Assembly (NCBI RefSeq): GCF_024622975.1
Contig: NZ_JANJZT010000009.1
Span: 54,105 to 118,104, forward strand
Origin: Blautia caecimuris
GTDB taxonomy: Bacteria; Bacillota; Clostridia; Lachnospirales; Lachnospiraceae
DNA: 64,000 nt
Direction of reading: 5' to 3'
A model generated the notes under the pieces. The model was not told where the DNA came from and did no database searches. It saw only the letters and a list, made by a program, of their open reading frames with translations. Shown piece by piece: positions 34,233 to 44,721 of the stretch. A program made the position numbers and the translations under genes. Each line of letters starts with the position of its first letter. Positions within the stretch are counted from its first letter, which is position 1.

Positions 34233-35549
34233 ATGATGAAGAAGAAACTACTGGCCACACTGCTCACGCTTTCCATGACAGCCACAACTCTGGCCGGAGC
34301 TGCTGTTGTTTCTGCAGCAGAAGAGCACGAACCGGTTGAACTTACCATCTGGGTAACAAGCCGTAATCAGGATGACTGGTATCTTTCCATGGAAGAAAAA
34401 TTCCTGGAAGAGCATCCATGGATCACATTAAACAAAGTTGTCAAAGAAGGAGATCCGGGAAATGAATTTTATCAGGGCGTTGCCTCCGGAACTGCTCCTG
34501 ATCTGGTAAACTGCTCCTTTACCATGATGGATTCTTATATTGCAGCAGGAATCCTGGAGCCACTGAATGCCTATACCGACAGCTGGGATGAATGGGGAAG
34601 CTTTACCAAGGAATATGTGGATATGTTTACAAAAGACGATAATATTTATGGAATCCCATCTACAGTTGCTCCCATGCTTTTTGGCTATAATAAGGCTCTC
34701 TTTGCAGAGGCAGGTCTGGAAGCTGCTCCAAAAACATGGGAAGAGGCACTGGATTTTGCAAAGAAAATCAACAATCCCGACAATCAGGTTGCCGGATATG
34801 CCACTCTGGCTGCTGAATGGACTGAATGGTTCTTCCAGTATTATGTATGGCAGGCAGGCGGCGATCTGACAAAAGAAAACGAAGACGGAACAGCAGAACT
34901 GACCTTTACGGATCCGGCTGTGATCGAAGCTGCCAAATATTATCAGCAGTTAAAGAGCGAGGGTGTACTCCAGAGTGATCTGACCCTGAAATTCGGCGAT
35001 CTTACCGCTGATTTCGCAATGGGCAAGATCGGCATGATGCCATTTGCATCTGACTGGGTTGCCGACACTGTATCCAATGGTATGGACCCGGATGATCTGG
35101 GACTGTGCCTGCCGCCTGCAGGACCTTCCGGTGAGCAGACTACTGCTATTGCAGGTACTGCTTATGTGATCAACGCAAAATCAGATCAGGCCAAAAAAGA
35201 TGCTGCATGGGAATACATCAGCTTCTATAACTCCAAAGATTATTTTGCATCTTACTTTGAAAACCTTGCAACCAAAGGCGCTCTGAGCCCGGTGATCATT
35301 CCTCGTGATGACATGAGTGTGACTGATTTCTATGATTTCCCGGAAGAATACAGAGATGTTCTGGAAGCAGCAAAAACTGTTGGACGCCTGGAATTCTACG
35401 GAAAAGCAGATTTCGGCTCCTATGTTGACCGTGCAGTCCAGAAGATCCTCACTGATCCAAATGCGGATCCGGAAAAAGAATTTGCAGATGCTCAGAAGCT
35501 CTGTGAGACCGAGGCTCTGGAAAGCTTTAATGAAGCCAATAAGAAATAA
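34233..35549 (+). CDS. Secreted sugar-binding protein of the second ABC transporter (no lipobox)
   Basis: A 438-residue family 1 solute-binding protein. The signal peptide (about 1-29, VVSAAEEH at the end) again has no lipobox cysteine. AGGAGG precedes the ATG by 8 bases. It is divergent from its permeases and followed by a strong hairpin and its own kinase-regulator pair. Confidence 0.92.
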   Translation: MMKKKLLATLLTLSMTATTLAGAAVVSAAEEHEPVELTIWVTSRNQDDWYLSMEEKFLEEHPWITLNKVVKEGDPGNEFYQGVASGTAPDLVNCSFTMMDSYIAAGILEPLNAYTDSWDEWGSFTKEYVDMFTKDDNIYGIPSTVAPMLFGYNKALFAEAGLEAAPKTWEEALDFAKKINNPDNQVAGYATLAAEWTEWFFQYYVWQAGGDLTKENEDGTAELTFTDPAVIEAAKYYQQLKSEGVLQSDLTLKFGDLTADFAMGKIGMMPFASDWVADTVSNGMDPDDLGLCLPPAGPSGEQTTAIAGTAYVINAKSDQAKKDAAWEYISFYNSKDYFASYFENLATKGALSPVIIPRDDMSVTDFYDFPEEYRDVLEAAKTVGRLEFYGKADFGSYVDRAVQKILTDPNADPEKEFADAQKLCETEALESFNEANKK

Positions 35550-35575
35550 ATCCTATCCATTTTCTTTTATATGCC

Positions 35576-35605
35576 AAAGGAGTGCGGTTGGTCCGCACTC
35601 CTTTT
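35576..35605 (+). terminator. Terminator after the second binding-protein gene
   Basis: AAGGAGTGCGG pairs perfectly with CCGCACTCCTT across a five-base loop, followed by T-rich sequence. It separates the abundant binding-protein transcript from the kinase gene. Confidence 0.85.
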
Positions 35606-35687
35606 ATTGTGTCTTTTTCCCAAAAACAGTGTTATAATAAAAAATAATTCATGCATTATGTTTACATACATGTTACGGAGGTCCCAA

Positions 35688-37637
35688 ATGAAATTCATCC
35701 ATATGATCCGCACAGCAAAACAAAAATGGAATTCTCTGGTAACAAAACAGCTCCGAAAGGTGGGTATCTTTAAACGCCTGAATGTTTCCTTTCTTGCACT
35801 CCTGCTTATCTCAGCGCTGTTTCTTACCTTTTTTTCCTTTTTCCAGTATTCCAGAGAGATCAATCTGAACCTTACCCGCTATACCTCTATGCTGGTCCAG
35901 AACACCCGGCTGAAAATACAGGATACCATGGAAGAATATGAAAATATGGCGCTCAATTTTTATAATGACAGCCGGATCATCAGAGCTATCTCCGAAAATT
36001 CTGCTCTGCCGGAAAACAGAAGTCCCGGTCAGGAGCAGCTGTTTCAGACAAACACCTTTCTGATCGAAAACAGGCTCTATTCTTTGCGCCAGAACAAAAA
36101 ACATATTGTAAACATCCAGTTTGTCACTCCCTCCCGCCAGTACCATATGGTAGAGGATAACGGCTTTCAGAGAGGCGGCACTATCCGGGATCTGGACGCC
36201 TTTTACAAGTCCGATTTCTATCTTGTTCCACAGGATAAACGGGGATATCCTGTCTGGATGGACGACAAAGAACAGACAGGGATTTTTTATAAAAATGAAC
36301 AGGTTGTCTATGGTTTTGCAAATATCATCACCATGGAAATTGCTGTATATGAACCAAATACCAGAGATTTTCTGGGCATACTGCTTTTTAACATTGACCG
36401 CAGTACCTTTTCCGATATCGAAACTCCTTCCGGAAACAACGACCAAGGAAATATTTTCCTGATCGGAAAAAGCGGAGTACTTACCTGGTTTGATCCCAGC
36501 ATCAAATCTCCTTCTTTTCCACGTATTCCGGAACTTTTTGAAGAAATGCTGCAAAAAAGAAAAAGTATAGAACAGATTCAGCTGGACCGCCAGAACATTC
36601 TTCTGGCTTACGAACAGATTCCTGACACAGAAATGTTTGCCTGCTACATTGCCAGCCTGGATACACTATTGGCACACTCCTACCATATCCGGAATCTCTG
36701 TGTCCTGGTATTGATCGGCACAGTGATTGCCTGCTTTATACTTTCCTATTATGTTACCTTCAGCATTTCAGATCCACTGAAAAAACTGAACCGGGTCATG
36801 AAAAAAACAGGAAGCGGTAAATGGACAGCCCGATATGAGAACAGCGGACATGACGAGATCACTGCACTGGGAGATCGTTTCAACGAAATGGCTGAAAACA
36901 CCAACCAGCTGATCGACCAGGTATATCTCTCAGAAATTCACCGTCAGAAGCTGCAACTCAGCTGGAAAAATGCCCAGTTAGACGCTATGCTTATGCAGAT
37001 CAATCCACATTTTCTTTATAATACTCTGGATATCATCCGCTGGGAGGCCATGTATGAAGCAGACGGGGAAAGTCCGGTTACAGAAATGATTGAAAAATTC
37101 AGCCGCCTCTGCCGTCTGGGAATGAAAACAGGAGGCAATACCATCACACTCAGGGAAGGAATCGAACATGCTTCTATTTATCTGGATGTGATCAATTTCC
37201 GCCACAGCGAAAAAATACAGCTGTTCCTGGAAACAGAGGTAGACGATCAGTCTGTTTACATTCCGCAGTTTATTCTTCAGCCAATCATGGAAAATGCTGT
37301 CGTCCATGCTTTTGGAGATGCCAGCAGCGGATATTTTATCAGAATCCATTCTTCAGCCTGCGATAATGTCCTTCATATTCTCGTGGAGGATAACGGACGG
37401 GGAATGGAAAAAAACGAACTTCACTCTCTTCAGCTTTCTCTGAACAGAGATGAAGCTCCGGACGAAAGTATCGGACTGGTAAACGTCAACCAGCGGATCC
37501 GGCTTTTTTACGGGGAATCCTATGGACTGCAAATCTCCAGTACTCCTGGAAAAGGCACCCGGATAGAAATTTTGCTTCCCCTTAGAAATCATTCTGAAAA
37601 TATGACAGACATCACAGGAGGTACAGACAGCTTATGA
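35688..37637 (+). CDS. YesM-like sensor histidine kinase of the second transporter
   Basis: A 649-residue membrane kinase: membrane helix about 33-53, extracellular sensor of roughly 280 residues, second helix about 335-357, HAMP about 358-410, phospho-His441 in QINPHFLYNTLD, and HATPase with PIMENAVVHAF. The ATG at 35688 has CGGAGG in front; in-frame starts further upstream run into the terminator. A TATAAT box at 35633-35638 may be part of its own promoter, though the -35 is unclear. The stop overlaps the regulator start (ATGA). Confidence 0.92.
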   Translation: MKFIHMIRTAKQKWNSLVTKQLRKVGIFKRLNVSFLALLLISALFLTFFSFFQYSREINLNLTRYTSMLVQNTRLKIQDTMEEYENMALNFYNDSRIIRAISENSALPENRSPGQEQLFQTNTFLIENRLYSLRQNKKHIVNIQFVTPSRQYHMVEDNGFQRGGTIRDLDAFYKSDFYLVPQDKRGYPVWMDDKEQTGIFYKNEQVVYGFANIITMEIAVYEPNTRDFLGILLFNIDRSTFSDIETPSGNNDQGNIFLIGKSGVLTWFDPSIKSPSFPRIPELFEEMLQKRKSIEQIQLDRQNILLAYEQIPDTEMFACYIASLDTLLAHSYHIRNLCVLVLIGTVIACFILSYYVTFSISDPLKKLNRVMKKTGSGKWTARYENSGHDEITALGDRFNEMAENTNQLIDQVYLSEIHRQKLQLSWKNAQLDAMLMQINPHFLYNTLDIIRWEAMYEADGESPVTEMIEKFSRLCRLGMKTGGNTITLREGIEHASIYLDVINFRHSEKIQLFLETEVDDQSVYIPQFILQPIMENAVVHAFGDASSGYFIRIHSSACDNVLHILVEDNGRGMEKNELHSLQLSLNRDEAPDESIGLVNVNQRIRLFYGESYGLQISSTPGKGTRIEILLPLRNHSENMTDITGGTDSL

Positions 37638-39178
37638 CCTATCAGGTATTAATCGTAGATGATGAAGAAATTGTATGCCGGGGACTGACCCGTTTTGTAA
37701 AATGGAGCAACTATGGTTTTCAGGTGGCCGGAACTGCATCCGATGGAGAGGAAGCTCTGTCTCTGCTCAAAAAAACACATATTGATGTTGTGTTTATGGA
37801 TATCCGTATGCCGGGAATGACAGGACTGGAGCTTCTTAAGATTCTCAGAAAAGAATATCCTGCAGTTAAAGCTGTAATCCTGAGCGGATACTCTGATTTT
37901 TCCTATGCCCAGGAGGCCATCCGTAATGGTGCCAGCGACTATCTGACCAAACCTGTTGTCCTGAAAGACATTGAAGTACTTCTGGAACGTCTCCGCGGAG
38001 AGTTTGCCATCCGTCAAAAAGAATCACAGATTCACACTAACCGCCTGGAAGCCCTGCTATTATCCTCAGCCAAAGGTTATTCTCAGATAGATTCTGACAG
38101 ATATGATCTTCCGAATCTGAAACAATGGTATGGATTTTCTATGATTTTAAAAAACAAGGAATTGTGCCAACAGGATATTGATTTAAAAAAACAGCAGATG
38201 AGAAATCAGCTTACATCTCTGATTCCCTCTGCCATATTTCTGGATGATGAGATATTTTCACTTTTTGTTCTGCTTCCCTGGGACTCGGATTCTTCCTTTG
38301 ATTCCCTTACCTCTCTTCTGGAACAGCTTTGCTCTGGTCTTGAAGAATGGTTTTGCGGTGCCAGCAGCCGGAAATTCGGGCTTGAAAAGATCCACGAGGG
38401 CTGGGAGGAAGCACGCAGAGCACGTCATTATCACCGTGCAGGTACCAGAGATTCTATCATCCTCTACCAGAATATTGAGCAGCTTTTTTCAGCCGGTTCT
38501 CAGTCTCTTCAGGATATTCTCCCTGAAATTTTCCGCAGGCTTACGAATCCGGAGACGCGTATAAATGCCATCCCCTTGTTAGAAGAGGCTATGCATTCGC
38601 TTCTTGATCAGTCTCCATCCCTTACCCAGTACCAGACCGCCTGCATCAGTTTCCTGATTGAACTGAACAGCTATCTGAAGGATCTTCGTCTGAACGAAGA
38701 AGAACTGCATACACAACTCAATTCCACCCTCAGCCACATTCTTCTGGCACGAAGTCATAAAAGCAGTGCAGATTCTATGACTTCTTATATAGAATGGCTT
38801 ATTTCACTGCTCAACCGATCAGATGAACAGACACTGAGTAAGGATGTCATCCGGGAAATCCAGCTTTTTATCTGCCAGCACTATGCTGAAAATATCAGCC
38901 TGAATTTCCTGGCAGAGCAGTTTTATCTCCATCCCAATTACCTGAGCCGTCTTTTTAAAGAAAAAACAGGACATAATTTCATTGAATATCTTACAGAAGT
39001 ACGAATGGAAAAAGTAAAAGAACTTCTTCTTAGCTCCGATAAAATAATAATTGAAATCTGTGATATGGCCGGATACGACAATCCCCGGTATTTCAGCAAA
39101 GTATTTAAACAATACACGGGAATGACACCCAGAGAATACCGTGATAGTCTCCCTCAAAAAAGCCCTGAAAAAATATAA
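37634..39178 (+). CDS. YesN-like response regulator with AraC DNA-binding domain (long form)
   Basis: A 514-residue regulator: receiver (1-120, phospho-Asp56 in VVFMDIRMPGMTG), a central region of about 270 residues with no recognised motif, and a C-terminal AraC double helix-turn-helix (about 405-505, ending TGMTPREY). It is twice as long as the regulator of the first cluster because of the middle region, which is common in YesN proteins. It is the likely regulator of the divergent transporter genes. Confidence 0.93.
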   Translation: MTYQVLIVDDEEIVCRGLTRFVKWSNYGFQVAGTASDGEEALSLLKKTHIDVVFMDIRMPGMTGLELLKILRKEYPAVKAVILSGYSDFSYAQEAIRNGASDYLTKPVVLKDIEVLLERLRGEFAIRQKESQIHTNRLEALLLSSAKGYSQIDSDRYDLPNLKQWYGFSMILKNKELCQQDIDLKKQQMRNQLTSLIPSAIFLDDEIFSLFVLLPWDSDSSFDSLTSLLEQLCSGLEEWFCGASSRKFGLEKIHEGWEEARRARHYHRAGTRDSIILYQNIEQLFSAGSQSLQDILPEIFRRLTNPETRINAIPLLEEAMHSLLDQSPSLTQYQTACISFLIELNSYLKDLRLNEEELHTQLNSTLSHILLARSHKSSADSMTSYIEWLISLLNRSDEQTLSKDVIREIQLFICQHYAENISLNFLAEQFYLHPNYLSRLFKEKTGHNFIEYLTEVRMEKVKELLLSSDKIIIEICDMAGYDNPRYFSKVFKQYTGMTPREYRDSLPQKSPEKI

Positions 39179-39197
39179 ATTTCTGTTGATTATATAA

Positions 39198-39234
39198 GAG
39201 AAAAGGGCTGTCAAAAACAGACAGTCCTTTTCTC
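39198..39234 (+). terminator. Terminator after the second two-component system
   Basis: GAGAAAAGG-CTGTC pairs with GACAG-CCTTTTCTC (one mismatch) across a short A-rich loop. It lies between the regulator and the convergent CDF gene and could act both ways. Confidence 0.75.
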
Positions 39235-39311
39235 AGTACAGTTCTATGCAGTTGTACCTGATTATAAATTATCATATACTTTTCAAACCAATTATACCCT
39301 GCCTCTTTCTG

Positions 39312-40481
39312 TCAGTAATACTCATGATCAATCTGAATCACCGGAGAATACTGGCCTCCGGGCAGTTCTTTAATTTTTTCTTTCAGGTTATTCATAATTT
39401 CATTATCTGTCTTCTGACAGCAGCTTGGTACAGACACATCAAAAATCAGATTCGTATTGGTAGGGCCCTTTACCATTCGGAAATCATGCATACTGAACGA
39501 TTCATCTGTTGTCTTTACAACAGCTCTTACCTTTTCCTGCATATCCAGAATCTCTTCATCATCGGTAACAATGGGATCCATGTGAATAGTAGCAGAACAG
39601 TGAAGCTTTTCCTGAAGCTCATGTTCAATATGGTCAATCTGTTCATGTATTTCCTGGATATCCCCCTCTGCATCTACTTCCGCATGAAGTGAGATCATCA
39701 GACGGCCCGGACCATAATCGTGGACGATCAGGTCATGGATTCCATATACCAGTTTATGAGAGGTAACAATATCTCTGATCTCTTCAATAAATTCTTCCTT
39801 TGGCGGCTGCCCCAGAAGAAGATCCATGGTTTCCTTTATGGTAGAGGCCCCTGTATACAGAATAAACAGTCCCACCAGAATACCAAACCATCCATCCAGA
39901 AGAAGTCCTGTAAACTGGCTGATCACCGTAGCCGCCAGAACAAGGGCTGTGGAAACGGTGTCGCTTAAACTGTCCATTGCAGTCGCTTTCATTGCAGCGC
40001 TTTCTATTTTTTTCCCTACGGCCCGGTTATAATAAAACATATATACCTTTACCAGAATGGACACAGCCAAAATACCTATGATCACAGGGCTGCTTTCTAC
40101 CGGCTCCGGATGGATCAGCTTTTCTATGGAAGACTTTACAAGCTCAAATCCCATAACAAGTATGGCAACTGATACCAGAAGTCCTGAAATATACTCCATT
40201 CTTCCGTGTCCGAAAGGATGTTCCGGATCTGGTCTCTGTCCGGAGATCCGGAAACCGATCAGGGTTATGATTGAGGAGCCCGCATCAGAAAGGTTGTTAA
40301 ATGCATCTGCAGTAATGGCTATGGAACCGCTCAAAAATCCGGCCATCCATTTTCCCAGAAAAAGCAGGATATTTAGCCCGATCCCCACAGCACCGCAGAG
40401 AGTCCCGTATGCCTGTCTCACTGCCGGAGAACTGTAATCCTGCCTGTTTTTAATAAAAATCGAAGCAAAAAACTGAATCAT
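39312..40481 (-). CDS. Cation diffusion facilitator (CDF) family divalent metal exporter
   Basis: A 389-residue membrane protein that exports divalent cations (Zn, Mn, Fe or Co). Six membrane segments span about 25-230. The metal-site aspartates are seen as ADAFNNLSDAGSS (Asp59, Asp65) and MDSLSDTVST, and the family motif HPFGHGRMEY is at about 88-97. The C-terminal cytoplasmic domain is longer than in small CDF proteins. The exact metal is not decided by these motifs. Confidence 0.93.
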   Translation of the reverse strand: MIQFFASIFIKNRQDYSSPAVRQAYGTLCGAVGIGLNILLFLGKWMAGFLSGSIAITADAFNNLSDAGSSIITLIGFRISGQRPDPEHPFGHGRMEYISGLLVSVAILVMGFELVKSSIEKLIHPEPVESSPVIIGILAVSILVKVYMFYYNRAVGKKIESAAMKATAMDSLSDTVSTALVLAATVISQFTGLLLDGWFGILVGLFILYTGASTIKETMDLLLGQPPKEEFIEEIRDIVTSHKLVYGIHDLIVHDYGPGRLMISLHAEVDAEGDIQEIHEQIDHIEHELQEKLHCSATIHMDPIVTDDEEILDMQEKVRAVVKTTDESFSMHDFRMVKGPTNTNLIFDVSVPSCCQKTDNEIMNNLKEKIKELPGGQYSPVIQIDHEYY

Positions 40482-40670
40482 ATTTCCATCTCCTACTCCT
40501 GTTTCATTCCCTCGATTCTAACACATTCTATGATAAAATTCCAGAAATATTTACTTTTAACCGAAAAAATGCTATATTGCATATATAAATCTATACAGAA
40601 AACTATCTGTTTTCAGGACATATCCATTTCAGCTTTTATGACAGAATTTTAAACAGGAGAATAGCCCATT

Positions 40671-41438
40671 ATGAAGAATCTTGAAAAAATCGCTCTGCTG
40701 ATCGATGCAGACAACACTCAGCTTTCCAAACTGGAAACTGTAATACAGGAACTCTCTGCTTATGGACGCATTGTTGTAAAAAGAGCCTACGGAAACTGGA
40801 GAAAAGAAGCTCTGAAAAACTGGGAAGATGAACTGAAAAGACTTGCCATCAAAGCAGAGCAGCAGTTTGACTATGTTTCCGGCAAAAACGCCACGGATAT
40901 GGCGCTGGTCATTGACACTCTTGATCTGCTCCACAAAGAAATCTATGACGCTTTTGTGATCGTTGCCAGCGACAGCGACTACACCCCTCTTGCTATCCGG
41001 CTCCATGAATCCGGCGTGTATGTAATGGGCGTAGGCGAGAAGAAAACTCCCTCTGCTTTTCGCAATGCCTGCGATGAATTTCTATTCCTGGAAAACATGA
41101 GCAAATCCTCAGAAATCTCTTCTTCCAGATCGGAAAGCAAAACAAACGGACGAAAAGAAACTGCTGGCAGCGATCCGGAAGAACAGTCAAATACCGACGA
41201 GCTGCGGGATATTCACAAGCTTCTGAAAATTGCCTGGGATAAATATCAGGATGATGACCGCTATGTCAATGTCAGCTCTGCCGGTCAGTATATCAAACGT
41301 GCAAAACCGGACTTTGACGCCCGCACCTACGGCTTTATGAAGCTTCCTGATCTTATTGAAGCTTTTCCAGAAAAATATGCAATGAAGCGCTATCCCGGAA
41401 AAGGAACTGTCACTATCATTGCATATAAGTGTAAATGA
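40671..41438 (+). CDS. NYN-domain protein with C-terminal OST-HTH/LOTUS domain
   Basis: A 255-residue cytoplasmic protein. Residues 1-145 form an NYN (PIN-like) domain of the LabA/DUF88 type: ALLIDADNT, NATDMALVIDTLD and VASDSDYTPL supply the expected acidic site. A charged linker (about 145-180) leads to an OST-HTH/LOTUS domain (about 180-255, VNVSSAGQYIKRAKPDF). The combination suggests an RNA-binding nuclease; its target is unknown. It is convergent with truA, 10 bases apart. Confidence 0.88.
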   Translation: MKNLEKIALLIDADNTQLSKLETVIQELSAYGRIVVKRAYGNWRKEALKNWEDELKRLAIKAEQQFDYVSGKNATDMALVIDTLDLLHKEIYDAFVIVASDSDYTPLAIRLHESGVYVMGVGEKKTPSAFRNACDEFLFLENMSKSSEISSSRSESKTNGRKETAGSDPEEQSNTDELRDIHKLLKIAWDKYQDDDRYVNVSSAGQYIKRAKPDFDARTYGFMKLPDLIEAFPEKYAMKRYPGKGTVTIIAYKCK

Positions 41439-41448
41439 TCTTTCATTT

Positions 41449-42192
41449 TTATGAATCAAAAAATTCAATTCCCATAAGAGTCAGTCCGTGAGCCGGCGCT
41501 GTAGGGCCGGAAACAGAACGGTCGCAGGCATTAAGAATCTCGCGGACTCTCTCCGGCGGATACTGTCCGTTTCCCACCTGTATCAGAGTTCCTGCAATAA
41601 TTCTTACCATATTGTACAGAAATCCTTCCCCGGAAACACGGATAGTAACAATATCTCCGTCCCTCCATACATCAATTCCCGTCACTGTCCGGACTGTTGA
41701 TTTTACCTGGGCTCCTGTACCACAGAAGCTTGCAAAATCATGACGGCCAATCAGATAAGAGGTAGCTTCTCTCATTTTTTCCACATCAAGCTTATAATGA
41801 TAAAAATAAGAATAAAGTCTTTCTGTAGGCACGGGGAATTTCCTGTTGAGGATCCTGTACTCATAAGTTTTTTCACTGTCACAGTATCTTGGGTGAAAAT
41901 CCGGTTCTACTTCCTCGGAAAGCTGTATGCGGATGTCCTCCGGAAGCCTCTGATTCAGCGCATAGGAAATTTTTTCTCCGGGAATTTTTGTGTTTGTGTC
42001 GAACACAGCAACATTCCCAAGGGCATGTACTCCTGCGTCTGTGCGGCTTGCTCCTATGGTTTCTATTTTTTCACCAAGAAGTTCTGACAATGTATCATTG
42101 AGAACTCCCTGGATAGTGATTCCATTTGGCTGGATCTGCCAGCCGCAGTAATTTGTGCCGTCATAGGCAACTACAAGTCCTACTCTTTTCAT
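41449..42192 (-). CDS. truA: tRNA pseudouridine synthase A
   Basis: A 247-residue enzyme that makes pseudouridine at positions 38-40 of the tRNA anticodon stem-loop. The catalytic Asp52 is in SRTDAGVHA. It overlaps ecfT by four bases, the usual order in low-GC Gram-positives. Confidence 0.97.
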   Translation of the reverse strand: MKRVGLVVAYDGTNYCGWQIQPNGITIQGVLNDTLSELLGEKIETIGASRTDAGVHALGNVAVFDTNTKIPGEKISYALNQRLPEDIRIQLSEEVEPDFHPRYCDSEKTYEYRILNRKFPVPTERLYSYFYHYKLDVEKMREATSYLIGRHDFASFCGTGAQVKSTVRTVTGIDVWRDGDIVTIRVSGEGFLYNMVRIIAGTLIQVGNGQYPPERVREILNACDRSVSGPTAPAHGLTLMGIEFFDS

Positions 42193-42992
42193 ATTCCTGC
42201 CACCCGAAATCCGATTGCAACTGCAAGATACAAAGCCAGTATCATATAGGTTACATGATCTCTTTTTTCATAATGAAGAGGTTTCATCTGAGTTCTCTGA
42301 TCTCCTCCGTGATAGCATCTTGCTTCCATTGCCATAGCAAGATCATTTGCCCGGCGAAATGCGGAGATAAACAGAGGCACCAGAAGAGGAACCATATTTT
42401 TCACCTTCTGGACCAGATTTCCATTCTCAAAATCTGCTCCTCTTGCGATCTGCGCCTTCATGATCTTGTCTGTTTCCTCCAGAAGTATGGGAATAAACCG
42501 AAGGGCAATGGACATCATCATTGCAATTTCATGAACCGGCACATGAATCTTATTCAGAGGACGCAGACCTCTCTCCAGACCGTCTGTAAGCTGATTTGGC
42601 GTTGTGGTCAGCGTCATAAGAGAAGAACCGATCACCAGGTAGATCAGACGGATCGCCATCTTTCCGGCCAGTGAAATTCCCTCTCTTGTGGCTTTAAGGA
42701 AACCAAAACTCCAGAGCACCTCACCTGGTGTCAGAAATACATTAAACACCATGGTGATGATCAGGATAATGAAAATTGCTTTCAGACCCTTAAAAATAAA
42801 TTTTACAGGAACCTTTGATATTTTTATTACAGCAGCCAGAAATACTGTTGCCACTGCATACCCCGGAATCGTATTGAACAGGAACACAGAAATAATAAAA
42901 ACAAGGGTTCCCATCAGCTTTGTCCTGGGATCCAGTTTATGAAGAGGGGAATCCGCAGGATAATACTGGCCAATCGTAATGTCTCTGATCAT
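42189..42992 (-). CDS. ecfT: ECF transporter membrane component EcfT
   Basis: A 267-residue membrane protein that couples the two ATPases to exchangeable vitamin-binding S components. It has N- and C-terminal membrane helices and the cytoplasmic coupling-helix motifs with Ala-Arg-Gly (KAQIARGADF) and AMEARCY. It overlaps both neighbours by four bases. No S component is encoded in the window, so this is the shared group II module. Confidence 0.95.
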   Translation of the reverse strand: MIRDITIGQYYPADSPLHKLDPRTKLMGTLVFIISVFLFNTIPGYAVATVFLAAVIKISKVPVKFIFKGLKAIFIILIITMVFNVFLTPGEVLWSFGFLKATREGISLAGKMAIRLIYLVIGSSLMTLTTTPNQLTDGLERGLRPLNKIHVPVHEIAMMMSIALRFIPILLEETDKIMKAQIARGADFENGNLVQKVKNMVPLLVPLFISAFRRANDLAMAMEARCYHGGDQRTQMKPLHYEKRDHVTYMILALYLAVAIGFRVAGI

Positions 42993-43873
42993 TTCTCATT
43001 TCCTCCCTTCAAAAGAGGAGAGCCTGCTTCTTTCAGCGCTCTGAGAATATCGTCCCTCGCCTCCTCCACAGTTGTCGCATTGGGATCTACTTTCAGCCCT
43101 TTCTGTTTCAGGGCATGCATAATATAGGTAATCTGAGGCGCTGCCAGTCCCATAGCCTCCAGCTCCTGATAATGGCTGAACACCTCTCTTGGAGTATCGT
43201 CAAAGGCAATCTGTCCACGGTTTACCACGATCAGACGCTCTACATATTTTGCCACGTCTTCCATGCTGTGGGATACAAGAATGATGGTGATTCCACGAGC
43301 CTTATGAAGCTCTGATATCTGATCCAGGATCTCGTCCCGGCCTTTGGGATCAAGTCCGGCTGTAGGCTCATCCAGGATCAGGATTTTGGGATTCATGGCA
43401 AGAACGCCTGCAATGGCAACTCTTTTTTTCTGACCTCCGGAAAGTTCAAAAGGCGATTTACTGAAATTTTTTTCTTTAAATCCAACCTGAAGAAGCGCTT
43501 TTTTTGCTTCAGCCTCTGCTTCTTCACGGCTCATTCCCTGATTCATGGGGCCAAAACACACGTCAGAAAGCACATCGCTCTCAAAAAGCTGATGCTCCGG
43601 ATACTGAAATACCAGGCCAACCTGACTTCTTAACTTCCGCCTGTCATATTTTTCTTCCCAAACATCTTCCCCATTGTAGAGAACAGAGCCGGATGTAGGG
43701 CGGATCAGAGCATTCAGATGCTGGATCAGTGTGGATTTTCCACTTCCAGTATGACCGATCACTCCGATAAACTGTCCGTCCGGAATTTCCAGATTAATAT
43801 CCTTCAGCGCATGGATCTCATAGGCAGTTCCTGGACTGTAGGTGTATGTGATATTTTTTAATTCTATTGACAT
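42989..43873 (-). CDS. ecfA2: ECF transporter ATPase EcfA2
   Basis: A 294-residue ATPase with Walker [10 protein letters not shown], signature LSGGQKKR and Walker [13 protein letters not shown]. The ATG at 43873 is preferred over a TTG two codons earlier. It overlaps the ecfA1 end by 10 bases and ecfT by four. Together with EcfA1 it forms the heterodimer that powers the ECF module. Confidence 0.95.
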   Translation of the reverse strand: MSIELKNITYTYSPGTAYEIHALKDINLEIPDGQFIGVIGHTGSGKSTLIQHLNALIRPTSGSVLYNGEDVWEEKYDRRKLRSQVGLVFQYPEHQLFESDVLSDVCFGPMNQGMSREEAEAEAKKALLQVGFKEKNFSKSPFELSGGQKKRVAIAGVLAMNPKILILDEPTAGLDPKGRDEILDQISELHKARGITIILVSHSMEDVAKYVERLIVVNRGQIAFDDTPREVFSHYQELEAMGLAAPQITYIMHALKQKGLKVDPNATTVEEARDDILRALKEAGSPLLKGGNEK

Positions 43874-44709
43874 AAGCAATTCACCAGCTCTTCCGTAGTA
43901 AGGATTCCATCCGGAATATCCACCCCGGATTTTTTCAGTTCATGGGCAAGGAGCGTTACCTGAGGTACGTCCAGTCTGTATTTTTTCAGCATGTCCACCT
44001 GGGAGAAAATCTCTCCTGGAGTTCCCTCCATTACTACATGGCCCTCGTCCATAACATATACATGGTCTGCGTCAATGACTTCCTCCATGTAGTGAGTGAT
44101 CAGAACTACTGTTACTTTTTCCTGTCTGTTCAGCTGATGCACTGCTTCCAGAACCTCTTTCCTGCCGTTTGGATCCAGCATGGCTGTAGGTTCGTCAAGT
44201 ACAATACATCTTGGACGCATTGCCATGACTCCTGCAATGGCAACCCTCTGCTTCTGTCCGCCGGAAAGCTTGTTGGGCGAATGGTGGCGATATGCTGCCA
44301 TTCCGGTTTTCTGAAGACTTTCATCTACCCGTTTCCAGATATCTTCTGTGGGAATCCCCATATTTTCCGGTCCGAATCCCACGTCTTCCTCCACAACAGT
44401 TCCAATGATCTGATTATCAGGATTCTGAAATACCATTCCTGCTTTCTGCCGGATCTTCCACAGCTCCGGCTCCTTCATGGTATCCATGTTATCGATCCAT
44501 ATAGTTCCCTCCGTAGGAAGAAGCAGTGCGTTAATATGCTTGGCAAATGTGGATTTTCCGGATCCGTTATGTCCCAGAACAGCCACAAACTCACCTTCCT
44601 GAATATCCACGCTCACTTCGTCCACAGCTCTCTGAGTCTCCTGTATGTTTCCGTCGTCATCATATTTAAAATAATCAAATCCCAGTTTCAATGCTTTGAT
44701 GATTCCCAT
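43864..44709 (-). CDS. ecfA1: ECF transporter ATPase EcfA1
   Basis: A 281-residue ATPase with Walker [10 protein letters not shown], signature LSGGQKQR and Walker [12 protein letters not shown]. It begins 12 bases after engB. The residue after the Walker B Asp-Glu-Pro-Thr-Ala is Met, as in A1-type subunits. Confidence 0.95.
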   Translation of the reverse strand: MGIIKALKLGFDYFKYDDDGNIQETQRAVDEVSVDIQEGEFVAVLGHNGSGKSTFAKHINALLLPTEGTIWIDNMDTMKEPELWKIRQKAGMVFQNPDNQIIGTVVEEDVGFGPENMGIPTEDIWKRVDESLQKTGMAAYRHHSPNKLSGGQKQRVAIAGVMAMRPRCIVLDEPTAMLDPNGRKEVLEAVHQLNRQEKVTVVLITHYMEEVIDADHVYVMDEGHVVMEGTPGEIFSQVDMLKKYRLDVPQVTLLAHELKKSGVDIPDGILTTEELVNCLCQ

Positions 44710-44721
44710 ATCCGTATCCTT

